Assembly (NCBI GenBank): GCA_021234155.1
Contig: JAJEKV010000106.1
Location: 879,002-943,001 of the forward strand
Source of the DNA: Isoetes taiwanensis
Taxonomy: Eukaryota > Streptophyta > Lycopodiopsida > Isoetales > Isoetaceae
Direction of reading: 5' to 3'
DNA length: 64,000 nucleotides
Both the position numbers and the translations under genes were made by a program. Position 1 is the first letter of the stretch. Each line of letters opens with the position of its first letter. The notes under the pieces were generated by a model, which was not told the origin of the DNA, searched no databases, and saw only the letters and a list, made by a program, of their open reading frames with translations. Shown in pieces: positions 19,703-29,500 of the stretch.

Positions 19703-21034
19703 ATGCCTTTGAAGTTTGAATGGTGCTCTAGCAACATGGCAGGTATATATAGAAATATCAATCGCTTCTGCAATGGGCTTGCAAAACTGGCTAGTGCGAA
19801 GGTTAAAACTTCCAACAGTGTCCCTTTGAGTGTTACGAAGTCGCTTATTGCAGAAGATTCGGCACGACAGACCATTAAACAACATGCTGCTCTTATCAAG
19901 AAGCGGTGCTTGTGCGAGCCATTTGTGCCATTTGTGTCATTGACAAGCTCTTTGAAAAGTATGTGGTGGAAATGGTCAAGAACATAGTTAAAAAAACAAA
20001 TTGCTAGGCCTACACCTAGAGTGGTTGAAAAGAAGAAAGAACAAGCTCCAGAAATACTGATGTTGGGCAACAAATTATTTAACTGCATGGCATGGGATTG
20101 GGCACCAAAAATACAGATATGGAGGCGCCAGTACATGTCCCAATGCATGAACCCATGCAACAAGATATTGATGCTGAAAATAGAGAGAATAGAATAGAAT
20201 AGAATAGGTTTTTAGCATCCACGGAGACCAATTGGCCTATGGGACCCAAACAAAAAGAGAGCAGCAAGCGTATTCTTGTGATTAAACACCTCGAAGGGTT
20301 TTTGAGGGAAAAACCTTAGCAGTAATAAGCATGCTGGCACACTGTACAATTGCATAGGACAGTTCAATACCGTCCCGTAGGACACAAACGAGTCCGTGCA
20401 TCCATAACCTCCTGGAGGTATGACCCCAACAAACCCACTGACGCCGTAGTCAATAACTGATGCAACGGCTGGCCAGGCACTAGTAATCGAACATATCGCT
20501 CTCGGATATGGGCAAATGCTGGGCAGATCTGGAGGGCATGACATTCATCCTCAATCACGCCCTGGTGGCAACACTAGCAAAGCCTTTGCTCTCGTGCTTC
20601 CGAGCCCAACGCCCTGTTTCAATGCGGAGGCGATGTGCACCCATGCGAATGGAAGCTATAAGTCTGCGCTTCTTCATGGGCAGCTGGGTGTACAAGTACT
20701 GGTGTGGGCCTCTTGTGAGCCTAGGATTGACTTGCTGCTGATAGTGTGCCAGCTTAACGTGCGTCAGAGCCTCTGCATCCCAGAGCTTGCGAAGGAAAGT
20801 AGCATCTAGGTACAGTTTAAGTGCCTCGCGATCTTTCTTTGTCCTGACCTGGACGCATCTGTTTGCCTGCACACCCTAGCGTAATTCTGTTGGAAGGGAA
20901 AAGAAAATTGGAAGACTATAATGCAGAATACAATGCTCTTGATCTCACCAATACTGCACTATTTCCTATGCTCCCATCAAATGTAGTAGAGGCACTTGCA
21001 GAAGAGCATGACAATTGTCCTTTCCAGGTAATTT
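19703..21034 (+). pseudogene. Broken host-type gene split by a LINE insertion
   Basis: Plus-strand coding-like pieces are RQTIKQHAALIKKRCLCEPF, then in the next frame IDKLFEKYVVEMVKNIVKK and RPTPRVVEKKKEQAPEIL, then MEAPVHVPMHEPMQQDIDAE. After the LINE at 20185-20879, reading resumes at about 20890 with LEGKRKLEDYNAEYNALDLT and ends in CAG followed by GTAATT at 21028-21031, a good splice donor. Frame changes and the insertion mean it is not functional. I do not recognise the protein. Confidence 0.35.
20185..20879 (-). mobile_element. 5'-truncated LINE with (TATTC)n tail, copy 1
   Basis: The 3' end on the minus strand is a short TATTC repeat (20185-20207), preceded by GGTCTCCGTGGATG. The coding remnant KLWDAEALTHVKLAHYQQQV and NPRLTRGPHQY is homologous to 40506-40838. 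Two further copies of this family lie in the window. Confidence 0.75.
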
Positions 21035-21055
21035 AGACACTCTATGCGAACTTCT

Positions 21056-21629
21056 TGTTAGAAATAAGCAGTGAATAGAACCAATATCATGTAACAATGT
21101 TAGATTTTCTTGGATTGATAATCATCTATGTGTAAGAAACACCTCAATCTAATAGCATAAGATGATTTTACATTCAACTCAACAAAAAACCAATTGTATA
21201 TCACTAGCCAAGTCACTTCTTCAATTTATCATTAACATTGGCAATTATGACCATTGGAAATAATCTTAGCATTACTGTTCATATGAGATCGATGAGGATA
21301 CTGTAGCTTCAAACTTCTAATAGGTCATTCAATTTCAAATCGATTCATACCCGCTTCACGATTGCTCCTGCTAATATCCAATCAATCCTGAACCTCTGTA
21401 TTACATCTTTATTTATCTTTGCAGTCCAACGGTCAAGCCAGACCGCCGATTGGCTCTTCATGTCTTCGTCATACTGGATCGATTCATTTGAACCGAAATT
21501 GGCTCCATTGACAGGTGCTTTAGGTGCTCAAACTTCTTAGGTGCTTTAGGTGCTTTAGGTGCTATCTCAACTTTGTCACCGAATTTCCTTGAATATTTTC
21601 CCATCTCAATTATGGCATGAATTCTAACA
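21056..21629 (-). repeat. 3' LTR of copia A
   Basis: It is 574 bp, TGTTAG...CTAACA, bordered on the right by a polypurine tract (minus strand GAAAGGGGAA, 21630-21639). Confidence 0.96.
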
Positions 21630-21649
21630 TTCCCCTTTCATGTCATAAT

Positions 21650-22411
21650 TCAGGCATCTCTACAGCTCATAGCAGTTGATAATTTTTGAAGTCTCTTCCA
21701 GCTTAATGCCTTGGTCATTATGTCAGCAAGTTGATCTTCTGATCTTACATACTTTAGTTGAATAAATCCCTTATTCACCATGTCCCTGATATAGTGCATC
21801 TCCATTTCGATATGTTTGGTCCTCTCGTGCAACACAGGGTTTTTTGTCATTGCAATACAACTTTGATTGTCACAAAATAATTCTGTGCTGTCTTCTTGTT
21901 TTATTTCCAACTCTTCCAGTAACCTTCTGGCCCAAATGATTTCTTTAGCAAAGAAGAGTTGTTGAGGCATACTCGGATTCCAAGTTGACAAAGCAATAGA
22001 TGATTGTTTCTTGCTTCTCCAACTAACTGGTGCTCCTCCTAACATTACAATGTATCCTGAAGTTGATTTGCGTTCATCTAGATCTCCACACCAGTCAGCA
22101 TCACCGTAACATTTTAATTTCAGATCCCTTGAACAGTAAACAATTCCTGTGTGTTTTGTGCCTTTCAAAAATCTCAAAACTTTCTTAGCTGCCAGCCAAT
22201 GCTCATAACCTGGATTATTGTTATATCTGCTCAACACATTTACTATGAATGCAATGTCAGGTCTTGTATTGTTGGCAATGAACAATAAGCTTCCTACCAA
22301 CCGCCTATATGGAATCTTACTCATTTTCTCCTTCTCATCTTCACTCACGAGGGGGCAAAGTTCCTTTGATGGTTTGTTTCCAACCATGATAGGTGCCTTT
22401 CTGAATTGCAT
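21650..22411 (-). CDS. Copia A RT end and RNase H
   Basis: The frame encodes the end of RT (SRYNNNPGYEHWLAAKKVLR) and the copia RNase H with CYGDADWCGDLDERKSTSGY, SIALSTWNPSMPQQLFFAKE (normally S-x-x-EAEY) and LFCDNQSCIAMTKNPVLHER. The aspartates of GDADW and CDNQS are kept. The usual EAEY catalytic region is changed by a local frame disturbance. It joins the next frame upstream at 22411-22413 by a frameshift. Confidence 0.92.
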   Translation of the reverse strand: MQFRKAPIMVGNKPSKELCPLVSEDEKEKMSKIPYRRLVGSLLFIANNTRPDIAFIVNVLSRYNNNPGYEHWLAAKKVLRFLKGTKHTGIVYCSRDLKLKCYGDADWCGDLDERKSTSGYIVMLGGAPVSWRSKKQSSIALSTWNPSMPQQLFFAKEIIWARRLLEELEIKQEDSTELFCDNQSCIAMTKNPVLHERTKHIEMEMHYIRDMVNKGFIQLKYVRSEDQLADIMTKALSWKRLQKLSTAMSCRDA

Positions 22412-22412
22412 T

Positions 22413-23258
22413 CTAGCATATTGAACTTCTCAAGACCGAGTCTATGTACTTACCTTGATTTAGAGATATTGTCATGTTTGTTCTGTCTCTTCTTACTTGA
22501 ATTCCCAGGAACTGTGTCAACTCTCCAAGATCTGTCATTTGGTACCTGGTTTTGAGCATCTCCTTGCATTTATTCAAGAAGTTCATATTATTGGATGCCA
22601 GTATACAATCATCCACATATACTGCCATTATACAAAATTCTCCCTCATCCTTTAGTAGATAAACGTTGCCATCATTAGCCAACTTAGTAAAGCTTTGTTC
22701 TTTCAAAAAATTGTCAATACAAAAATACCATTGTCTTGGAGATTGCTTCAGCCCGTAGACAGCTTTCTTCAGTCTCCAAACTTTGTCTTTCTCAACTTCA
22801 AAACCTTGAGCTTGTCTCATGTAAACCTCTTCCTCCAAATCTGCATTAAGGAAAGCTGTACAAACATCCATATGGTGTAAATCTAGATTTAAGGCATTTG
22901 ATATGGCAATTATCATTCTAATGCTAGCTAACTTAACAACTGGTGAGTAGGTTTCATCAAAATCTACTCCCCTCTTTTGTGAATAACCTTGAGCAACCAG
23001 TCTTGCTTTGTGCTTTGGGCTGCCATCTGCATTTGTTTTCAACTTGAATACCCATTTGTTTCCTATTGCATTCTTCCCCTTTGGCAGGTCTACTAATTCA
23101 TATGAGGATGTTCTTTCGAATGACCTCATTTCCTCCATCATTGCAATTTTCCATTTGTTACTGTCAAGTGAGTTTACTGCCTCCTCAAAAGTCTCTGGAA
23201 TTCCAGATTCTAACACCATAAATATTTCGTCTGTGTTATCCTCCGTGGTTTTTTGCAA
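22413..23258 (-). CDS. Copia A reverse transcriptase
   Basis: The motifs are KHKARLVAQGYSQKRGVDFD, TYSPVVKLASIRMIIAISNA, LHHMDVCTAFLNADLEEEVY, WRLKKAVYGLKQSPRQWYFC and the catalytic AVYVDDCILAS (the copia form YVDD). LGELTQFLGIQVRRD follows. It is part of the single copia polyprotein. The upstream junction with the integrase C-terminal frame at 23258-23297 is a frameshift. Confidence 0.95.
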   Translation of the reverse strand: MQKTTEDNTDEIFMVLESGIPETFEEAVNSLDSNKWKIAMMEEMRSFERTSSYELVDLPKGKNAIGNKWVFKLKTNADGSPKHKARLVAQGYSQKRGVDFDETYSPVVKLASIRMIIAISNALNLDLHHMDVCTAFLNADLEEEVYMRQAQGFEVEKDKVWRLKKAVYGLKQSPRQWYFCIDNFLKEQSFTKLANDGNVYLLKDEGEFCIMAVYVDDCILASNNMNFLNKCKEMLKTRYQMTDLGELTQFLGIQVRRDRTNMTISLNQGKYIDSVLRSSIC

Positions 23259-23296
23259 TCTGCTACTTTTACCATTCTCTCTCCTTCCAAATTTCT

Positions 23297-24048
23297 CTAT
23301 GTCAATGGCAATTTCCTGTTGCAGCCTTTCTTAACTTGACTGTTTTCTTTTGCTGGTTCATGTTCCTGTTCTTCTCCTGCAACACTTCCATCCTCATTAT
23401 TATCTTCTTGATTGTTTTCATTTGCTGATTCATGTTCCTGTTCTTCCCCTGCAACCTTTCCATCCTCATTATTATCTTCTTCATCACTGTGATCAGAATC
23501 TTCAGCATCTATCTCATTTTTAGTTATTGTTTTTTCTTTTGTACCGTTGGGACTCATCATATTGTCAGAATTGTGTTTTCCTTCTCCTTTTGAATTCTCC
23601 TTTTCTATCAGTGGTCTGTACAAAACATTCTCTTGAAATATTACATCTCTGCTTACCAACACTTTCCTTTTAAGTGGATCATACATTCTATAACCTTTGG
23701 AATGCATGTCATAGCCAACCAAATAGGTTATCCTTGACCTGTCATCCAATTTCAGTCTTAATTCCTGGGGAATGTGTGTGTATCCCAAGCACCCAAACAC
23801 TTTAAATATTTCATAGTGAGGAGTTTTTCCTGACCAAATGACTTCTGGTATTTTTCCTTCTATGCTTTTTGATGGCAGACTATTTTGTATGAGTACAGCA
23901 GTCTTGACTGCCTCCTCCCACAAGAAATTGGGTAGACCTGCATGCTTCAACATAGATCTTGTAGCATTCAGAATTGTTTTGTTCTTCCTCTCAGCCACAC
24001 CATTCTGCTGAGGTGTATAGCTGCAAGTAAATTGTCTCTTTATACCCC
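23297..24048 (-). CDS. Copia A integrase C-terminal half
   Basis: After a frameshift near 24050, reading continues as QFTCSYTPQQNGVAERKNKT, the conserved end of the copia integrase core with the catalytic glutamate in VAERKNK. Then come AGLPNFLWEEAVKTAVLIQN and the FGCLGYTHIPQELR module. The tail is acidic and repetitive: two copies of NNEDG-VAGEEQEHE lie about 80 bases apart (near 23355-23480). Confidence 0.9.
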
Positions 24049-24062
24049 TGTCTTGACAATAT

Positions 24063-24701
24063 CTAACAAATTTTCCTAAAGTATTCTCCTCCCCGATCAG
24101 ACCTTACACATTTGATTCTTTTCCCAGTTTCACACTCTACTTCTGCTGCAAACATTTTGAATGCTTCAAAAGCTTGGTCTTTTGTTCTCAGACAGTAGAG
24201 TCTCGTTTTTCTGCTGTAATCATCAACAAATGTTATGAAGTATCTTTTTCCTGTTATTCCTGTCACATTCAATGGACCACAAAGGTCAGTGTGAATTAAA
24301 CCAAGAATTTCATTTGCTTTTCCTTTTGCCTTTGAAAAAGGCAATCTGGAGTGCTTACCCAACATGCAACCCCTGCAAACATGATTTTCTATTGCTTTAT
24401 CAGATGACACCAATAGTCCCTGCTTTATCATAAGTTCAATATTCTTCATATTTGTGTGCCCAAGTCTTTCATGCCACATTGCAATATTTGGAGTTAGAGT
24501 CAGATTAATACTTTCAACTGATCGAGCATTTATACCAAACAAGTTGCCAACTCTTCTCCCAAGGAATTTTAATTCATTTCCATCAAAGATTTTACAATGA
24601 GTCCTTTCAAAAATGACTTTCAATCCCATATCAACTAATTGAGAAATAGAAATCAAATTTCTCACTAAGCTAGGAACACATAAAACATTTTGTAAGTTCA
24701 C
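24063..24701 (-). CDS. Copia A pre-integrase zinc finger and integrase core
   Basis: The HHCC finger is WHERLGHTNMKNIE with C-x2-C at HVCRGCMLGKH. The core begins LIHTDLCGPLN with FVDDYSRKTRLY and ends CVRSDRGGEYF, keeping both catalytic aspartates. A one-base shift at about 24065 separates it from the rest of the integrase. Confidence 0.93.
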   Translation of the reverse strand: MNLQNVLCVPSLVRNLISISQLVDMGLKVIFERTHCKIFDGNELKFLGRRVGNLFGINARSVESINLTLTPNIAMWHERLGHTNMKNIELMIKQGLLVSSDKAIENHVCRGCMLGKHSRLPFSKAKGKANEILGLIHTDLCGPLNVTGITGKRYFITFVDDYSRKTRLYCLRTKDQAFEAFKMFAAEVECETGKRIKCVRSDRGGEYFRKIC

Positions 24702-24712
24702 AATTCTCCCAT

Positions 24713-25054
24713 TCAGATCAAAAATAGCTCTAGTATGCCAACATCTTCAATTCTTTGGAGGTCACCATTTCCAACTTGTATATGACCACCTTGACTTCCC
24801 CTTTTTTCTTTTAGGATTTTTGAACTACATGCAATGAACTTTTCTGCTCCACTATCTAGAATCATAAAATCATCATTATCATCAATTCCAGCATTAGTAA
24901 CAGTAAAAACTTTATGTTTTCTTACCTTATCCTCATCATCTTCCGTAATTTCTTCAAGCATAACTTCTTCTGCTATGTTTGCTTCTGCATATGAGTTGTT
25001 CCTGAATCTTCCTCTACCTCTTCCCCTTGTGGCAGAATATCCTCTTGTTCCCCT
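24713..25054 (-). CDS. Copia A protease
   Basis: The frame continues that of gag after its TAA. An arginine/glycine-rich segment (RGTRGYSATRGRGRGRFRN) is followed by the aspartic protease motif FMILDSGAEKFIACS. It ends by frameshift just after VGILELF. Gag and protease are in the same frame, separated only by the TAA at 25055-25057. Confidence 0.85.
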   Translation of the reverse strand, partial: RGTRGYSATRGRGRGRFRNNSYAEANIAEEVMLEEITEDDEDKVRKHKVFTVTNAGIDDNDDFMILDSGAEKFIACSSKILKEKRGSQGGHIQVGNGDLQRIEDVGILELFLI

Positions 25055-25918
25055 TTATTTCCCCTTTGAGAAGTTCTTAGGTGATGAGCAATTGGATGCA
25101 TAATGTCCTCTTCCTCCACAATTGTAGCAATTTATTTCTTTAGTCATCATAGGGCAGTCTATTTTCAAGTGACCATATTGATTCAGGTTAAAACATGGGC
25201 CAAGCTTACCTCTTTTCTTCTCTTCTTTACCTTTTCCTTTTGCAAATAAAACTTGTGTGGCATCTTCTTCTTCCATTACTTTGTTCTGCTCTATTTCTGT
25301 CTTCAACATTCTTTCTGCCTCAATCCTTGTTCTTGCAAGGGTTCTGATAAACATGGCTATGTTTCCAAGACTGGTAACAGACCTTGAAATGGCCAACACC
25401 TGCTGCTGTTGAGAATAACACACTCCTGCTCCCTCTAAGTCAGCAATGATATTGTCAAAGGTTTGAAAAAACTCATTGACATTGTCTTTATCATGAAACC
25501 TTAGCCTTCTCATTTCATTTTCAAGCACATCGATTTGTGAGGAGGTTTTCTCCTCATAATTAAGGAGCATATAACTCCACATCTCGCTAGGATGCAATCC
25601 TCTTATTTTTAACACAATACTTGAGTTTACCTTACTCATTATAATCCCTTGAGCCTCCCTTAGTTTTGCCACATCTACTGTGCCTCCTCCTTTTGTTGCT
25701 TTGGTGCCAGCTTCTGCCTCAGCTCCTTTTACTGAGCTCGAGCTTCCTTCAGCAGCAACCTCAGAGAATCTGCTCTTAGGTTCAACAATATCCCATAGCC
25801 CTTCTACTTGCAATACATGCTTGATCTTTTCTTTCCAAACTTGGAATCCTGAATCCCCCTTGAAAACATCAATGGCACTCAACAGGCCTGCACCAAATCT
25901 GCTTGCCATTTGTCTCAA
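25055..25918 (-). CDS. Copia A Gag
   Basis: It is 287 residues, starting MRQMASRFGAGLLSAIDVFK, with the UBN2-type capsid region (FQVWKEKIKHVLQVEGLWDI, NYEEKTSSQIDVLENEMRRL). Two zinc knuckles follow: CFNLNQYGHLKIDC (second cysteine changed to asparagine) and an intact CYNCGGRGHYASNC. The gag start lies just inside the primer-binding site. The same protein family is encoded by copia B. Confidence 0.93.
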   Translation of the reverse strand: MRQMASRFGAGLLSAIDVFKGDSGFQVWKEKIKHVLQVEGLWDIVEPKSRFSEVAAEGSSSSVKGAEAEAGTKATKGGGTVDVAKLREAQGIIMSKVNSSIVLKIRGLHPSEMWSYMLLNYEEKTSSQIDVLENEMRRLRFHDKDNVNEFFQTFDNIIADLEGAGVCYSQQQQVLAISRSVTSLGNIAMFIRTLARTRIEAERMLKTEIEQNKVMEEEDATQVLFAKGKGKEEKKRGKLGPCFNLNQYGHLKIDCPMMTKEINCYNCGGRGHYASNCSSPKNFSKGK

Positions 25919-25922
25919 CCTA

Positions 25923-25934
25923 GCTCTGATACCA
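25923..25934 (-). other. Primer-binding site of copia A (initiator Met-tRNA)
   Basis: The minus strand reads TGGTATCAGAGC, separated by one base from the 5' LTR end. Confidence 0.95.
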
Positions 25935-25935
25935 C

Positions 25936-26509
25936 TGTTAGAAATAAGCAGTGAATAGAACCAATATCATGTAACAATGTTAGATTTTCTTGGATTGATA
26001 ATCATCTATGTGTAAGAAACACCTCAATCTAATAGCATAAGATGATTTTACATTCAACTCAACAAAAAACCAATTGTATATCACTAGCCAAGTCACTTCT
26101 TCAATTTATCATTAACATTGGCAATTATGACCATTGGAAATAATCTTAGCATTACTGTTCATATGAGATCGATGAGGATACTGTAGCTTCAAACTTCTAA
26201 TAGGTCATTCAATTTCAAATCGATTCATACCTGCTTCACGATTGCTCCTGCTAATATCCAATCAATCCTGAACCTCTGTATTACATCTTTATTTATCTTT
26301 GCAGTCCAACGGTCAAGCCAGACCACCGATTGGCTCTTCATGTCTTCGTCATACTGGATCGATTCATTTGAACCGAAATTGGCTCCATTGACAGGTGCTT
26401 TAGGTGCTCAAACTTCTTAGGTGCTTTAGGTGCTTTAGGTGCTATCTCAACTTTGTCACCGAATTTCCTTGAATATTTTCCCATCTCAATTATGACATGA
26501 ATTCTAACA
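25936..26509 (-). repeat. 5' LTR of copia A
   Basis: It is 574 bp and near-identical to 21056-21629. The three differences fall at ACCCGCT/ACCTGCT, GACCGCC/GACCACC and TATGGCA/TATGACA. Two of these are CpG transitions as expected for methylated plant DNA. Confidence 0.96.
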
Positions 26510-26514
26510 CTTCT

Positions 26515-29500
26515 ATTTTCTCACTCATTCTGGATCCTTTTTAAGCTGCTTCTGGTAGAGAGTTGTCCATATAGCTTAGCGGGATGTGAAATTAGCTCCT
26601 GCATTTTAAATCATTAAAGAGAAAAACCTGCTAAATTAGAGTTGCTTTTAATCCTTGCTTTCGGTATAATACCAGTATTTAGGACCAAGCTTCTCACGCC
26701 CAAACCATTGAAGCTCCATTATTTTGGGGCCTAAGAATAGCTTGGTAGGTATAGCTTCCCCATGTTTCTTATTGTGTAATACGATCCGTGGTAGGATTTG
26801 GGCAATGCTAGACAGCAAATGCCATTCCTTAAAGGGACAATCTAGGAAAGGTAAGATTCGTTGTTCCAGCCTGGTTTGCCTTGCATGAATTGGATATATT
26901 GGATTTAGGATCTGCCCGAGGTTTTTCCTTACTAAATATTCGGTTTGCAAATTGAATTAAATTTGACCAAGTGTTGGTGTTTAAAAGGCATCAAGATAGC
27001 TTAGGATCAAACTTATAAGGCCTAGTTCGAGAGGATAATGATCTGAACAAACTATTTTGCTCTGATTTTAATATACGTCTTCAAAAGGTGGCTTACTGGC
27101 ATTGGAATTGAGCCGCTATCTAAAGATTATGGCATCCATGCAGTTGTGGCGTGTCTCAATTTTGAATCTGTGTTTCTCGGCCATAACCCAATCAAACGTC
27201 CACGACAGCTCGAGCAGATTCTACTGCTTAAATTAAAAGAAAATTCTACAAATTTGTGTATCTGCATCGTACAAACTGTACATGCATTCCAGGGCAGCAA
27301 AATTCTTAGCCCATCGCAAGCACCTTGATTTTGCCAACAATTATCCCTGGACTTCACAGCAGAGCTTCCAGACGATGTGGCCAAGGGTCTGTTGAATTAC
27401 AGAGAGGTCCTTGCAAAATTTGACGCAAATGGAGAACTTGGTAGTAACATGGATAATTTGATTTCAATCTCTGATATACAGTTTAGATGAGCAACAAAGA
27501 GATTTTCAAATTTGCCCTCCTATTGTATATTAAACAAAAATCTAATAGCTTAAACGCCCAAGGAACTCAATGCATCTTAGCATTCTTTTTAAGGTTTAAT
27601 GGCATTTTTATCATAAAAAATGGATCTTAGAATTGTTTCTAGAAACGAGCAAAATAGTTCTATATACATTGGGGTAAATCAAAGCAAAAATCTAATAGAT
27701 TCAGGCACCCAAGGAACTCGAATGCATCTTAAAAGTCTTCTTAAAGTTTAATGGCATTTTTAATACCACCAATGAAAAATTCGGCATTGCCCCACGGGTT
27801 GCTGTAAAGAATGCCCACATCAAATTTTTTTATGGTTTATGTGATTAGATGAGTTTTGCGCCCAATTTAGGTAGCGAGGATTCAAACCATGAAAAGGTGG
27901 GATCTACATACTGGGAATCAAAATATTCATGTTCACACAAAGTAAAACTGTCTTGATGAATAGATTTTTTTTTATTTTTTTGGTTATAATGTTATTTTTC
28001 TACACGAGATATAGAGCAAGGCACAAAAAATCACATCTCAATTCGAAGTCTGTGAAGGAAGGTAGAGCAATTCAAATATGACAGGATCAAAACTGTTCTC
28101 TGCCTTCTGAGAACCAATATTGGTTTCCAGAAAGCAGTTCTGGTATAAAAACAACAACTTTCAGAAGGAGACCAATTTTGAGTTCAAATTTGGCATATAA
28201 GTAGTTCACAAGGTCCTCCATCCTATAAAACTAATGGTTGAGTTTGAATTTGATGTTTTGACTTTTACTTCTATTTTCAATTTTAGGTAATTTATACAAA
28301 TGGATAGCATTGCTACATATGACTCTAGGTTGTCTCCAAAAAATCATATTATGAAAGTTTATAAGGATATGAAACCAATGCAAAAACAAGCTCGTGGAAA
28401 GAGCAAAAGACATGGTAAAAAAAAAAAAAACGGTATCTGTACCTGCCCATTACTGGTCCATACTTCATTCAAAAATTGATAATATCCTTATGTTAGTCCA
28501 TTTCAAGTTGAGTTTTGGGACACGAGTAGCTCTTGGACCAATTTGATCACAAAAAATATTTGTTGTTCATTATCTTTAGGATTGTACTAGAATAGATAGC
28601 ATCAATTATATTATATCTTCCATGTTTATTCTAGATTTATGCCCTAAAGTGTGACTTTACAAAATCACATCCTCAAAATATCTCATGTTAAGAAACCAAT
28701 GCAAAAAGAACCAAGAGGAAATATGAAACACTTTTACTATAAAAAATCAAGATAGACCGCTATCTGCAGTCCAGTTGCAGACCATCATTGGTCCAAATGA
28801 CTGAAAGTTTAAAAATCATTAATGGTGCCATCTTAATCAATTTTCATCTCAACTTTCACATATAGTTTACTTGTACGATTCTCTATAGGACAAAATTAAT
28901 TGATTATGTTAGCTTGCATAATTTAAGGGTAAGGTTGAAGCACAAAAAAATGAGAAGTTATACATGAAAAATAACTTACATATACTATTGTTCTACTTGG
29001 ATGACAATGCTTTGGCCAAAGCAATCTGTGAAAGGAATAGAGGTAAGAATTTCTTTAGAAAGGTCAATTTGGACATAAACAACAGGAGGCTTATAAGGAG
29101 CATAAACTGTAGAAACATAATTTCCAATGGAATTAAAAAGGCTCTTGATGGATTCCTCATTCTAATAAATTGGATTAAGACCAAATAAAGATGTTGAGGC
29201 CATATAGAAATTGTTAAGATCAGCAGTTAAGAGTTTGGGATTCCATTTCATAAAGGACTAGGAACGTGTGCCTGACGATGCCGGGCATTAATCATGGACG
29301 TGCAAAATGAATAGATGCAATGAAATGCATAGGTGGAATGGAATGGGTTGTTTATAGAATGTAATAGATAGGATCGTGGGGAATGGGATGGAATGGAATG
29401 AATAGGTGGGATGGAATAGGTCGATATCATGGAGTTGCAGATGGAATTGCGTACCATAGGTTTAGGGTATTAGTCGATTATTGAAAATGGTAGTAGTTGT

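Larger units (their letters stand above)
21051..26514 (-). mobile_element. Complete Ty1/copia retrotransposon (copia A)
   Basis: The LTRs at 21056-21629 and 25936-26509 are each 574 bp, start TGTTAG, end CTAACA, and differ at only three positions, all transitions. The target-site duplication CTTCT is present at 21051-21055 and 26510-26514. A Met-tRNA primer-binding site and a polypurine tract are present. Domain order GAG-PR-INT-RT-RH identifies copia. The insertion is young, yet the coding region holds several single-base shifts. Confidence 0.97.
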
